This document shows positions 1-8,864 of a stretch of 64,000 nucleotides of DNA, in pieces. Every line of letters begins with the position of its first letter. The first letter of the stretch is position 1. The notes below the pieces were generated by a model. It saw only the letters and a list, made by a program, of their open reading frames with translations, had not been told where the DNA came from and made no database searches. The translations under genes and the position numbers were made by a program. This stretch comes from DASQHW01 sp963837155 (GTDB lineage: Bacteria > Actinomycetota > Acidimicrobiia > IMCC26256 > PALSA-610), in NCBI GenBank assembly GCA_963837155.1, contig CAWIMB010000002.1:2976001-3040000 (forward strand), in the 5' to 3' direction.

Positions 1-3000
1 GTTGTTCGCGTTCTTCAGGTCGTGGATGAGCTGCTTGAGATCCTCGATCGAATAGATGTCGTGGTGCGGCGGCGGCGAGATCAAGCCGACACCCGGTGTC
101 GAGTGCCGGGTCTTCGCGATCCACGGATACACCTTGTGGCCGGGCAGTTCGCCCCCTTCACCGGGCTTGGCGCCCTGCGCCATCTTGATCTGCAGGTCGG
201 AGGCGTTGACGAGGTACTCGCTGGTGACACCGAACCGACCGGAGGCGACCTGCTTGATCGCGCTGCGCCGCCAATCGCCGTTCGCGTCGCGCACGTAACG
301 GTCGGGATCCTCGCCGCCCTCGCCGGTGTTCGAGCGCGCACCGAGCCGGTTCATCGCGATTGCGAGGTTCTCGTGCGCTTCCTTGCTGATCGAGCCGTAG
401 CTCATCGCACCGGTCGAGAACCGCTTGACGATCTCGCTGACCGGCTCCACGTGTTCGATCGGGATCGGTTCGCGCTCGCCGGCCTTCAGCGCGAACAGGC
501 CGCGCAACGTCGCGAGCCGCTTCGCCTGGTTGTCGACGAGCTGTGTGTACTGCTTGAAGACGTCGTAGCGCCCGGCGCGCGTCGAGTGCTGCAGCTTGTA
601 GACCGTGTCGGGATTGAACAGGTGGAACTCGCCTTCGCGTCGCCACTGGTACTCGCCGCCGACCGGAAGCTCGCGGTGCGCGAGCTCCTCGGGACGATCG
701 GGATACGCGATGTTGTGACGGGCGGCGACTTCGTCGGCGATCACGTCGAGATCGATGCCCTCGATGCGCGACGCGGTGCCGGTGAAGTACTCGTCGACAA
801 GCGGCTTCTGCAGGCCGACGGCCTCGAAGATCTGGGCACCGGTATACGACGCGACGGTCGAGATGCCCATCTTCGACATGACCTTCAAGATGCCCTTGCC
901 GGCCGCCTTCACGTAGCTCTTGGCGGCCTTGCGCTCGGTGACACCGGTGATCACCTGCTCGCGCACGAGGTCGCGGATCGTGTCGAACGCGAGATACGGG
1001 TTGATCGCACCCGCGCCGTAGCCGAGCAGCAGGCAGAAGTGATGCACCTCGCGCGCCTCGCCGGTCTCGACGATCAGACCGACGCGCGTGCGCGTCTTCT
1101 CTCGGACGAGATGGTGGTGCACGGCCGCCGTCATCAGCAGCGCCGGGATCGGCGCGCTCTCGGCGTCGGCGTAACGGTCGGAGAGGATGATCAAGTTGGC
1201 GCCGCCGGCGATCGCCTCGCTCACCTGCGTGCGCACGTTGTCGATCGCCATCCGCAAACCGTCGCCTTTTTCTGCGACCGGGTAGTGGCAGTAGACGGTG
1301 AACGGTGTGAAGCCGGCGACGGCGGTTTCGCCGTCGTCGATGTAGCGCAGCTTGGCGAGCTCCTCATTGGTGAGGATCGGTGTGGGGCACACAACCTGCC
1401 GGCACGACTCGGAGCCGGGGTCGAGCACGTTGCCTTCGGGACCGAGCGTTGAGTTCAGCGACGTCACCAACGCTTCGAAGTTCGCGTCGAGGGGCGGGTT
1501 CGTGACCTGCGCGAACAGCTGCTTGAAGTACTCGTAGAGCATCCGCGGTCTGTCGGAGATCACCGGAACCGGCGTGTCAGTGCCCATCGACCCGAGCGAC
1601 TCGACCGCGTTGCGGGCCATCGGGGCGATGATCAGGCGCAGGTCTTCCTGGGTGTAGCCGAACATGCGCTGTTGCTGCACCGCGCTGCTGTGCTGCGGCA
1701 CGAGCGGGAACTGCGGCGGCAGGTCGTCGAGGTGCACGAGACCGTCGTGCAGCCAGTCGGCGTAGGGCTGCTGGGCGGCGAGATCGGCCTTGATCTCGTC
1801 GTCGGGGATGATGCGCCCCTGCGTCGTGTCGACGAGGAAGATCTTCCCGGGCTCGAGCCGGCCCTTCTTGACGATGTGCGCCGGATCGACATCGAGCACG
1901 CCGACCTCGCTTGCCATGATCACGCGGTCGTCGTCGGTGACCCAGTAGCGGCTGGGACGAAGCCCGTTGCGGTCGAGCACCGCGCCGATCACGGTGCCGT
2001 CGGTGAACGCGATCGACGCCGGACCGTCCCACGGCTCCATCAACGACGCGTGATAGCGGTAGAACGCCTTGCGCGGCGCGTCCATGCTCTCGTGGTTCTC
2101 CCACGCTTCCGGAATCATCATCAAGATCGCGTGATGCAGCGGGCGGCCGGCCATGTTGAGGAGCTCGAGGCATTCGTCGAAGCGCGCGGTGTCGCTCGCA
2201 CCCGGCGTGCAGATCGGGAACGCGCGCTCGAGATCTCCGGGCAAGAGCTCGGAGCTCATGACGCCTTCACGCGCGCGCATCCAGTTCTCGTTGCCCTGCA
2301 CGGTGTTGATCTCACCGTTGTGGGCGAGCATGCGATATGGGTGCGCGAGCGGCCAGCTCGGGAAGGTGTTCGTGCTGAACCGGGAGTGCACGAGTGCGAG
2401 CGCGCTTTCGAGGCGCTCGTCCTCCAGCTCCGGATAGAAGCCCCGCAGCTGGTCGGGCGTGAGCATGCCCTTGTAGACGACCACCCGCGCGCTGAGCGAC
2501 GCGAAGTACGCGTCGGTTTCGTGTTCGATGCGCTTGCGCGTGAGGTACACGTGTCGCTCGAGCTCGTCGCCGGCGAGACCGTTCTTGGCGACGAAGACCT
2601 GCGCGAAATGCGGCATCAGCTCGCGTGCGGATGCCCCGGGCTGCGTCTCGTCGACCGGTACTTCCCGCCAGCCGAGCACGTCGAAGCCCTCGTCCGCGAG
2701 CACCTTCGCGACGTCGTCCTGGGTGCGCTGCGCCGTGTCGGGAGGCAGGAATGCGATGCCGGTCGCGTACGCGCCCGCCGCCGGGAGCTCGAAGCCCAAC
2801 GTCTCGCGGTAGAAGCGGTCCGGGGTCTGGATGAGGATGCCGGCGCCGTCGCCGGTGTCGGGCTCGGCGCCGGCGGCACCCCGGTGGTTCAGGCAGCAGA
2901 CCGCGGTGAGCGCCTGGTCGACGATCGTGTGGCTCTTGCGGCCCTTCATGTCCACAACGAAGCCCACGCCGCACGCGTCGTGCTCGAAACGAGGGTCGTA

Positions 3001-3027
3001 CAGCGGCGGCAGCTCGCGTTCGGCCAT
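1..3027 (-). CDS. gltB: Glutamate synthase large subunit, 3' end outside window
   Basis: Converts glutamine and 2-oxoglutarate to two glutamates. The 1009 codons present are the N-terminal two-thirds, and the gene runs off the left edge. The start is ATG at 3027 with an AGGA ribosome site about 9 nt upstream. The class II glutamine amidotransferase nucleophile is Cys19 in DACGVGF, so a short propeptide must be removed. NGEINTVQGN and the central domain follow. The FMN/synthase domain begins with RFSTGAMSYGSIS and reaches KTRHSTPGVGLISPPPHHDI at the edge. The frame is intact, checked at both ends and in the middle. Long plus-strand ORFs over it are shadows. The small subunit gltD is not in view. 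Confidence 0.97.
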   Translation of the reverse strand, partial: MAERELPPLYDPRFEHDACGVGFVVDMKGRKSHTIVDQALTAVCCLNHRGAAGAEPDTGDGAGILIQTPDRFYRETLGFELPAAGAYATGIAFLPPDTAQRTQDDVAKVLADEGFDVLGWREVPVDETQPGASARELMPHFAQVFVAKNGLAGDELERHVYLTRKRIEHETDAYFASLSARVVVYKGMLTPDQLRGFYPELEDERLESALALVHSRFSTNTFPSWPLAHPYRMLAHNGEINTVQGNENWMRAREGVMSSELLPGDLERAFPICTPGASDTARFDECLELLNMAGRPLHHAILMMIPEAWENHESMDAPRKAFYRYHASLMEPWDGPASIAFTDGTVIGAVLDRNGLRPSRYWVTDDDRVIMASEVGVLDVDPAHIVKKGRLEPGKIFLVDTTQGRIIPDDEIKADLAAQQPYADWLHDGLVHLDDLPPQFPLVPQHSSAVQQQRMFGYTQEDLRLIIAPMARNAVESLGSMGTDTPVPVISDRPRMLYEYFKQLFAQVTNPPLDANFEALVTSLNSTLGPEGNVLDPGSESCRQVVCPTPILTNEELAKLRYIDDGETAVAGFTPFTVYCHYPVAEKGDGLRMAIDNVRTQVSEAIAGGANLIILSDRYADAESAPIPALLMTAAVHHHLVREKTRTRVGLIVETGEAREVHHFCLLLGYGAGAINPYLAFDTIRDLVREQVITGVTERKAAKSYVKAAGKGILKVMSKMGISTVASYTGAQIFEAVGLQKPLVDEYFTGTASRIEGIDLDVIADEVAARHNIAYPDRPEELAHRELPVGGEYQWRREGEFHLFNPDTVYKLQHSTRAGRYDVFKQYTQLVDNQAKRLATLRGLFALKAGEREPIPIEHVEPVSEIVKRFSTGAMSYGSISKEAHENLAIAMNRLGARSNTGEGGEDPDRYVRDANGDWRRSAIKQVASGRFGVTSEYLVNASDLQIKMAQGAKPGEGGELPGHKVYPWIAKTRHSTPGVGLISPPPHHDIYSIEDLKQLIHDLKNANN

Positions 3028-3146
3028 TGGCAGTCGTCCTGATCTCTGGGCGGTCAGCACCGGTTTTCGGAACTGGCCGCCGGGACAACATTGGCCCGTC
3101 GGCGTGAGCGGTCAGTGTAGCGGAGGTTTCCTGGACCAGGCCCGGT

Positions 3147-4145
3147 CTAGTCCGCGGCGTCGGTCAGCACCTTCGCACCCGTTACCCCGAACCTGTCGCG
3201 GAAAACGCGCAATCCGTAGCCGGTCACGACCGACGGCCGGGCGGCTCGCGCCGAGGCCGAACGTTGCAACCCGAACATCGGCGCGATCTCGCCGAAGTAA
3301 TTCCCGTCCGCCACCGCGGCAACCTTCTCCTCGGAACCGTCGTCGCGCGTGCGGAAGATCTCGATCTCGCCGCGTTCGACGACGTACACAAGGTCCCCGG
3401 GCTCACCCTGCCGGAACAGCACGTCGCCCGGCGCCAGCTCGACGCGCACGGGCTCGCGTGCCGTCGGTTCGGCGCGCGGCGACAAGCTCACAACGCGATC
3501 GGCGAGCGGGATCAGCCGTTCGTCGTGCGTCGCGACCACGATCAGGCGCCCGTCGTCGGCCAGCTCGCGAATCAGTTTCAGCACACCCTCGACTTGGATG
3601 TAGTCGAGGTGCGCGGTCGGTTCGTCGGCGAGCAGGACCGGCGGGTTGTGCGCGAGCGCTCGCGCGATCGCGACGCGCTGCTGTTGCCCGCCCGACATGT
3701 CACCGGGCCGGTGCGTGAGACGATCGGACAGATCGACGCGTTCGAGCAGCGTGCGCGCACGGTCTTTGGAGGTCTTGCGCCCGACGCCCGCGCCCCGCAA
3801 CGGCACCATGACGTTCTCGAGCGCGTTGAGCGACGGCACGAGGTTGAACGCCTGGAACACCACACCAACCGTCGACCGGCGATACTCGGTCAGCGCGCTG
3901 CCGCGCAGGCCGACGACCTCGACGCCGGCGACGTTCACCGAGCCGGCGGTCGGCGTCAGGATCGCGGCGAGCACCGACAGCAACGTCGTCTTGCCACACC
4001 CGCTCGCACCGAGCAGCAGCACGAGCTCGCCGCCGGAGGCGTCCAACGACAAGCCGTCGATGGGACGTACCGGATAGCCGCCCGAGGAGTACTCGATGAC
4101 GAGATCCCGTACCTTCAGGTCGGCGTCCAACACTGCGGTGGGCAT
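3147..4145 (-). CDS. ABC transporter ATPase fused to a cyclic-nucleotide-binding domain
   Basis: A 332-aa cytoplasmic ATPase of the LolD/MacB type. The Walker A GASGCGKT is at residues 46-53, the SGGQQ signature at 151-155, Walker B (VLLADEP) near 170-176 and the H-loop ATHD near 200. Residues about 225-332 add a cNMP-binding/Crp-type domain with LAPGDVLFRQGEPGD, VVERGEIEIF and YFGEIAPMFG. The permease gene ends 59 bp upstream on the same strand, so the two should form one FtsX-type exporter. The fusion suggests that nucleotide or small-ligand sensing gates transport, which is inference. The exported substrate is unknown. Confidence 0.92.
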   Translation of the reverse strand: MPTAVLDADLKVRDLVIEYSSGGYPVRPIDGLSLDASGGELVLLLGASGCGKTTLLSVLAAILTPTAGSVNVAGVEVVGLRGSALTEYRRSTVGVVFQAFNLVPSLNALENVMVPLRGAGVGRKTSKDRARTLLERVDLSDRLTHRPGDMSGGQQQRVAIARALAHNPPVLLADEPTAHLDYIQVEGVLKLIRELADDGRLIVVATHDERLIPLADRVVSLSPRAEPTAREPVRVELAPGDVLFRQGEPGDLVYVVERGEIEIFRTRDDGSEEKVAAVADGNYFGEIAPMFGLQRSASARAARPSVVTGYGLRVFRDRFGVTGAKVLTDAAD

Positions 4146-4204
4146 CTACATGGCTCCTTCGCTTCGGCGCGCTCTCCGGCACACCTCCGCTGCATCCGCA
4201 CGCA

Positions 4205-5251
4205 TCAGGCACCACCGAAGGCCAACGCGGGATCGACCGAAACCGCGCGCCGTAAGCCGAACAACGAGGCGAGCACGCCGATCACCACCGAGACGATGAT
4301 CAGCAGCGCGAAGCCCGAGGCCGGGGTCTCGACGGGCATCGGCATCGCGGGCGCGATCAAGAACGACAGCCCGATCGCGACAATCGCCGAGGAGATGGCC
4401 AGCACGACGGCCTGGAACGCGAGGCCGAACGAGAGCGTGCCTCCGCCGACGCCGGTGGCTTTGAACACCGCGAAGTCGCGCGTTCGCTCGATCGCCTGCA
4501 CGTACAAGATCGATCCGATGATCCCGGCCGCGACGATCCACAGCAGGACCCGCAGGATGTCGACGGTTCCGGACGCGGCTTTCAGCGGCCGCTTCAGGTC
4601 CTTGATGACATCGCCGTTCGACAGCGCGTGCGTGACCGGCAGCTGCCGCGTGACGCGTCCGTGCACGACGATTGCGCTCGCGAGCGGTTGCGACGCAACG
4701 GTCAGCCGTTGCGCATCCTCGAGCGTGAGGAACACCGTCGGCTGCCCGGCGAAGTATCGGACGCCGTTCGTGCGTCCCACGATCCGGAACGGCACACCAC
4801 CGATGCTGAACGACTTCCCGACCGCGCGGTTCATCGACCGGTCAGCGAGCGCTTCGCCGTTCGCTTCGATCGTCCGGCCGTCGACCACCTTGGGCACGCC
4901 GAGCCCGTGCGGCACCACACCGATGACGCCGGAGTCCCGCAGCGAGTTGCCCTGCACCGGGAACCGGGTGATCAACACCGGCGACGCGTCCTCGACGCCC
5001 GGGTCCTTGCGCACCTCGTCCACGAGCTGTGCGGGCAGCATCGTCGTCGCCGTGAACGGGCCCAGCGCCTTGTCGGAGACGATCCATTGGTCGGCTCCGA
5101 ACGCCTTCGTCGTACGCGACACCTCGTTGATGAAGCTCTGGCTGATGCCCGTGAGGACCACCGCGAGCGCAAACACGAGGCCGGTCGCGACCACGCCGAT
5201 CAGGAACCGGCGCCGGCGCCACTGCAGGTCGCGCAGGCTGACGAACAGCAC
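4205..5251 (-). CDS. FtsX/MacB-type ABC transporter permease
   Basis: A 348-aa inner-membrane protein starting at GTG 5251. One transmembrane helix near residues 15-35 (FLIGVVATGLVFALAVVL) is followed by an extracytoplasmic MacB_PCD-like domain of about 200 residues. Three C-terminal helices come after it (ILRVLLWIVAAGIIGSILYV, then AVVLAISSAIVAIGLSFLI and ALLIIVSVVIGVLASLFGL). The motif AIERTRDFAVFKATG between helices is typical of FtsX permeases. It lies directly upstream of the ATPase-cNBD gene on the same strand and is its obvious partner. The substrate cannot be read from the sequence. Confidence 0.88.
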   Translation of the reverse strand: MLFVSLRDLQWRRRRFLIGVVATGLVFALAVVLTGISQSFINEVSRTTKAFGADQWIVSDKALGPFTATTMLPAQLVDEVRKDPGVEDASPVLITRFPVQGNSLRDSGVIGVVPHGLGVPKVVDGRTIEANGEALADRSMNRAVGKSFSIGGVPFRIVGRTNGVRYFAGQPTVFLTLEDAQRLTVASQPLASAIVVHGRVTRQLPVTHALSNGDVIKDLKRPLKAASGTVDILRVLLWIVAAGIIGSILYVQAIERTRDFAVFKATGVGGGTLSFGLAFQAVVLAISSAIVAIGLSFLIAPAMPMPVETPASGFALLIIVSVVIGVLASLFGLRRAVSVDPALAFGGA

Positions 5252-5331
5252 AGCGCAGCGTAGGGCAGGTCGACCGCGCTACGAAAGCGCGACCGCGCGA
5301 TGCGTGCACTGGCAAAGATTGTCAGCACGGC

Positions 5332-5889
5332 TCAATCGTCGTCTCGCACCGCGAGACCGAGCGCCTGCGCGAGCGCGGACGCGAAACCAACGAGCTGATC
5401 AGTGCCGATCGTCGCGCCCTTCAGCGATCCAACGCCTTGCAGACCACTGAGACGCGCGGTCCGCAGGTCGACGTCCGCACAGCGCGCATTCGTGAAGTCC
5501 GCACCGGCCAGGTCGGACCACGGGAACGCGACCCGTTCGAGCTGCGCGCCCATGAGCTCTGCGGCGGCCAGCACGCACGACTCGAAACGCACGCCCTGCA
5601 GCTTGACCAAGCGCAGATTCGCATCGTCGAGCTTGCAATCGACGAACGTGACATCGCGCAGCGTCGCTTGGCCGAAGTCGATGCTGCTGCAACGGCAATC
5701 GTTGAGCTGCACGCGGTGCCATACCGCCTCAGTGAAGTCGCAGCCCGACAGGTCGCACCGCACGAGCTCGACGTCGACCAGGCGCGCGCGTTCGAACCCG
5801 TCACCCGCGTGGCGCGCGCCCTCGACGCGCACACCCTTCGCCTCGCCGTCATCGAGCACGAGGTCCGGCGCATCCGCTTCTTGCGACAT
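5332..5889 (-). CDS. Pentapeptide-repeat protein
   Basis: The protein has 185 aa from ATG 5889 (MSQEADAPD). A longer reading to 5919 exists, but it would begin inside a dispersed repeat, so the internal ATG is preferred. Residues about 30-150 follow the A(D/N)LXX pentapeptide rhythm, for example VRCDLSGCDF, LDDANLRLVK, LAAAELMGAQ and DLAGADFTNA. This predicts a right-handed quadrilateral beta-helix. No enzymatic residues or signal peptide are visible. Some family members mimic DNA and protect gyrase, but nothing here shows that. It lies 80 bp upstream of the ABC permease on the same strand. Confidence 0.85.
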   Translation of the reverse strand: MSQEADAPDLVLDDGEAKGVRVEGARHAGDGFERARLVDVELVRCDLSGCDFTEAVWHRVQLNDCRCSSIDFGQATLRDVTFVDCKLDDANLRLVKLQGVRFESCVLAAAELMGAQLERVAFPWSDLAGADFTNARCADVDLRTARLSGLQGVGSLKGATIGTDQLVGFASALAQALGLAVRDDD

Positions 5890-5905
5890 GCGAAGACAAT
5901 ATTCA

Positions 5906-5954
5906 TGGGTCGACTCCACGCTCCGCTCCCCTCCGGTCGCTTCGCTGTCGTCTC
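5906..5954 (-). repeat. Dispersed repeat family B, copy 1
   Basis: A 49-bp element that on the minus strand begins GAGACGACAGCGAAGCGACC and ends GGAGTCGACCCA. It matches the copy at 11861-11909 at 47 of 49 positions. It lies just upstream of the pentapeptide protein start. Confidence 0.85.
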
Positions 5955-6055
5955 GATATTGTCGTCCAGCGGCGCAAGAACGCTCGCTATCCTGGGCACC
6001 GATGTCCTAAGCACGGCCCGCCCGACCTCCGTCCTCCTCGACGACTGGTGCCGCC

Positions 6056-7711
6056 GTGTCTTCTTCGCTTCTCGCTCGTGACATCACCAAATCGTTCGGT
6101 CCGCGTGTCGTGCTCGATCGGGTGTCGTGCACGGTCGGCCCACAGCACCGCATCGGCGTCGTCGCGCCGAACGGCACCGGCAAGTCGACGTTGCTCAAGA
6201 TCCTCGCCGGCTTGGAACCTGCCGACAGCGGCACCGTCACACACACGCCGCCGACCGCGACCGTCGGCTACCTGCCCCAGGAGCCCGAGCGGCGCGAAGG
6301 CGAGACCGTGCGGTCGTATCTCGCGCGCCGTACGGGTGTCGCGGACGCCGAGGCCGAGCTCGACCGCGCCGCCGCGGCGCTGGCCAGCCGGGACGAGTTC
6401 GCCGACGAGGTGTACGCGCAGGCGCTCGACCGGTTCCTCGCGCTGGGCGCCGCCGACTTCGAGGCGCGCGTCGCGCAGGTTTGCGACGATCTCGGGCTGC
6501 CGGGCCGTGCGCTGGATCTGGAGATGCGCGCACTGTCGGGCGGTCAGGCCGCCCGCGCCAGCCTGGCGGCGATCCTGCTCGCTCGCTTCGACGTGTTCCT
6601 GCTCGACGAGCCGACGAACGATCTCGACTTCGCCGGCCTCGCTCGACTCGAGCGCTTCCTCACCGCCGAGATGACCGGCGGGGCGATGATCGTCTCCCAC
6701 GACCGCGCGTTCCTGGACCGGACGATCACAAGCGTGTTGGAGCTCGACGATCACACGCACACCGCGACGGACTACTCGGGCGGATGGCAGGCCTACCTCG
6801 ACGAGCGGGCGACCGCGCGCCGCCACGCCGAGGAGGCCTACGACGAATACCGCAGCCAGCGGCGTGAGCTGACCGACCGGGCCCAACGGCAGCGCCAGTG
6901 GTCGGTGCAGGGCGCGGCCAAGGTGAAGAGGTCGGGCGAGACCGACAAGTTCATCCGGCACTTCCGCCGGAACAGCAGCGAGCACGTTGCCGCCAAGGCG
7001 AAGATCACCGACCGGGCGCTCGGACGCCTCGAAGCGAACGCGATCGACAAACCGTGGGAAGGCTGGGACCTCCGCATGGAGATCGCGGCCGCGCCCCGGA
7101 GCGGCGCGGTGGTCGCGCGGCTGGCCGGCGTCGTCGTGCGGCTCGGCGATTTCGTGCTCGGGCCGATCGACCTGCAGGTCGACTACGGCGAACAGGTCGC
7201 GATCCTCGGCGCCAACGGCAGCGGGAAGACGACGCTGCTCCGCACGCTGCTCGGCCGCCGGCCCCCCGACGCCGGCGACGCATGGATCGGCCCGGGCGTC
7301 GTGTTCGGGGCGCTCGACCAGGCACGCGCCGAGTTCGCCGGTGCCGCGCCGCTCCTCGAACGGTTCGAGCGATCCAGCGGGCTGCTGCCGCAAGACGGCA
7401 GGTCGCTCCTCGCGAAATTCGGCCTCGGCCCCGAGCATGTGCAGCGGTCGGTCGACTCACTGTCGCCGGGCGAGCGGACGCGGGCGTCGCTCGCGTTGCT
7501 CTCGGCCCGAGGCGTCAACTGCCTCGTCCTCGACGAGCCGACGAACCATCTCGATTTGCCGGCGATCGAGCAGCTCGAGTCCGCGCTGGCGAACTTCGCG
7601 GGCACCTTGCTCGTCGTCACCCACGACCGGGCCTTGCTCGAGGACCTCGCCCTGACCCGGCGGATCGAGCTGGTCGACGGCCGAATCACGGCCGATCTCC
7701 CCGTCGGCTGA
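6056..7711 (+). CDS. ABC-F family ATPase (translation factor or resistance type)
   Basis: A 551-aa soluble protein with two ABC domains and no membrane segment. The first Walker A APNGTGKST is at 38-46, with LSGGQAARASLA and LLDEPTNDLDF. The second domain carries GANGSGKTT, LSPGERTRASLALL and LVLDEPTNHLDLP. The charged linker between them contains the interdomain segment TDKFIRHFRRN. Family members bind the ribosomal E site and act as translation factors or antibiotic-protection proteins; which of these applies here is not shown. The start is GTG 6056. The gene converges with the methyltransferase gene and overlaps its 3' end by 26 bp. Confidence 0.93.
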   Translation: MSSSLLARDITKSFGPRVVLDRVSCTVGPQHRIGVVAPNGTGKSTLLKILAGLEPADSGTVTHTPPTATVGYLPQEPERREGETVRSYLARRTGVADAEAELDRAAAALASRDEFADEVYAQALDRFLALGAADFEARVAQVCDDLGLPGRALDLEMRALSGGQAARASLAAILLARFDVFLLDEPTNDLDFAGLARLERFLTAEMTGGAMIVSHDRAFLDRTITSVLELDDHTHTATDYSGGWQAYLDERATARRHAEEAYDEYRSQRRELTDRAQRQRQWSVQGAAKVKRSGETDKFIRHFRRNSSEHVAAKAKITDRALGRLEANAIDKPWEGWDLRMEIAAAPRSGAVVARLAGVVVRLGDFVLGPIDLQVDYGEQVAILGANGSGKTTLLRTLLGRRPPDAGDAWIGPGVVFGALDQARAEFAGAAPLLERFERSSGLLPQDGRSLLAKFGLGPEHVQRSVDSLSPGERTRASLALLSARGVNCLVLDEPTNHLDLPAIEQLESALANFAGTLLVVTHDRALLEDLALTRRIELVDGRITADLPVG

Positions 7712-8495
7712 TCGGGCGACTCAGGTGGAAGGCGATCGCGGCGGCGGTCGCGACGTTCAGCGAGTCCGCTCCTGCGGCCATCGGAACCCGCACCCGCATG
7801 TCGGCTGCGTCCAGCCAGGCGTCCGAGAGGCCCGGCCCCTCTGCGCCGAGCAACAAGGCGACGCGCCCTGGCCATGAGACGTCGTCGATGGCGATGGCCT
7901 CCGGATGCGGGGTCAGGGCCACCGTGGTGAATCCGGCATCGGCCAGCTGGTCGAGGGAGTCGAGGCGGGTCCACGGCAACGTGACGACGTGGCCGATCGA
8001 CACGCGCACGCAGCGACGGTAGAGCGGGTCGGCGCATTCCTTGTCGACCAACATGGCGTCGATGGCGAGCGCGGCCGCGCTTCGGAACAGCACGCCGAGG
8101 TTTTCGTGATCGTTGATGCGCTCGCAGATCGCGATGCGCCGGGCCGCGTGCACGACATCGGCGACCGGCGGCAGCGACCAACGATCGGCGGACGCGACTG
8201 CGCCGCGGTGCAGGTCGAAGCCGACGACGCGCCGCAACACCTCGGGCGGCGCGACGTACACCGGGACATCGATCTCGGTCAGCACGTCGCGCATCGCCGC
8301 GTATTGCTCGGTGGTCACAAGGACCGATCGCACGCGCCGTCCGGAATCGAGCAGGCGTCGCACAACGTGCGGCGACTCCGCGATGAAGAACCCCTCGCGA
8401 GGCTCGACACGGCGCCGCAGATCGGGATCGGCGAGGTCGACGTAGTCGGCGAGGCGAGGATCGTCGGGATCGTCCACGGCCAAGGGCGGGGCCAC
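7686..8495 (-). CDS. TrmH/SpoU-family RNA 2'-O-methyltransferase
   Basis: Transfers methyl from S-adenosylmethionine to a ribose 2'-OH in rRNA or tRNA. GTG 8495 is preferred over the longer reading to 8540 because AAGGG sits about 7 nt before it, giving 269 aa. The three SpoU motifs are present. Motif 1 is ERINDHENLGVLFRSAAAL. Motif 2 is LLLGAEGPGLSD. Motif 3 is VRVPMAAGADSLNVATAAAI, which forms the trefoil-knot cofactor pocket. An N-terminal substrate-binding domain (REGFFIAESPHVVRRLL) precedes them. The RNA target cannot be assigned. Confidence 0.92.
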   Translation of the reverse strand: MAPPLAVDDPDDPRLADYVDLADPDLRRRVEPREGFFIAESPHVVRRLLDSGRRVRSVLVTTEQYAAMRDVLTEIDVPVYVAPPEVLRRVVGFDLHRGAVASADRWSLPPVADVVHAARRIAICERINDHENLGVLFRSAAALAIDAMLVDKECADPLYRRCVRVSIGHVVTLPWTRLDSLDQLADAGFTTVALTPHPEAIAIDDVSWPGRVALLLGAEGPGLSDAWLDAADMRVRVPMAAGADSLNVATAAAIAFHLSRPISRRGDRP

Positions 8496-8527
8496 CGCGG
8501 CACCCTTGCACGAGCGCGGCCACGAAA

Positions 8528-8562
8528 ACGGCCCGCCCACCGTTTCCGGTGGTGCGGGCCGT
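8528..8562 (-). terminator. Strong stem-loop followed by a short T tract on the minus strand
   Basis: Arms ACGGCCCGC (8528-8536) and GCGGGCCGT (8554-8562) pair perfectly. They are continued by CCACC/GGTGG around a 6-nt loop, with one bulged T. On the minus strand the stem is followed by TTTT, as in an intrinsic terminator. No gene on the minus strand reads into it from the right. It could end an unannotated small RNA or act in the 5' region of the methyltransferase transcript. Confidence 0.45.
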
Positions 8563-8864
8563 CATCGCGTTCGGCGGCGCTCCCCCCAGCGGAGCCCGGT
8601 ACTCCCCCACCTCCCGACCACGCCGAGTGCACACCCCACATGCCTCGATGCGGTCGTTGAGTACCGGACCGGCGCCGCCGACCCGATCCGCAACGCCTTC
8701 GGGTCTTCGACCTCTGTTGCTTCTGTCATGCCGGAGACCGTTCTCGCAGTCGGTGGACTACCAGCACGATCCAGGCGGTTGCCACGCTACGAAGTGGACA
8801 CGGAGCAAACAAGAGACATAGTGTATCGTTTTAGACCGATTCCGGGGGCGGGAAGACCCGACAT
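8563..8864. other. Intergenic region without a supported gene
   Basis: About 300 bp between the methyltransferase and the TetR gene. ORFs here have no recognisable domain and are mostly antisense or low-complexity Arg/Pro frames. C-rich loops near 8582-8610 vaguely recall the actinobacterial 6C RNA, but the stems are short. The last 45 bp before the TetR gene are notably AT-rich (GTGTATCGTTTTAG) and probably hold its promoter. Confidence 0.5.

Noticed and set aside
22..3042. Two long plus-strand ORFs opposite gltB
   Set aside because: Low-complexity Arg/Asp/Leu composition and no domain; typical antisense shadows of a high-GC gene.
5987..7438. A 483-codon minus-strand ORF opposite the ABC-F gene
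   Set aside because: The plus strand encodes two perfect ABC domains; the antisense frame has no recognisable motif.
8563..8660. Possible 6C-type small RNA (C-rich loops)
   Set aside because: Only one loop has six C residues, the stems are three or four base pairs and no terminator follows on the plus strand.
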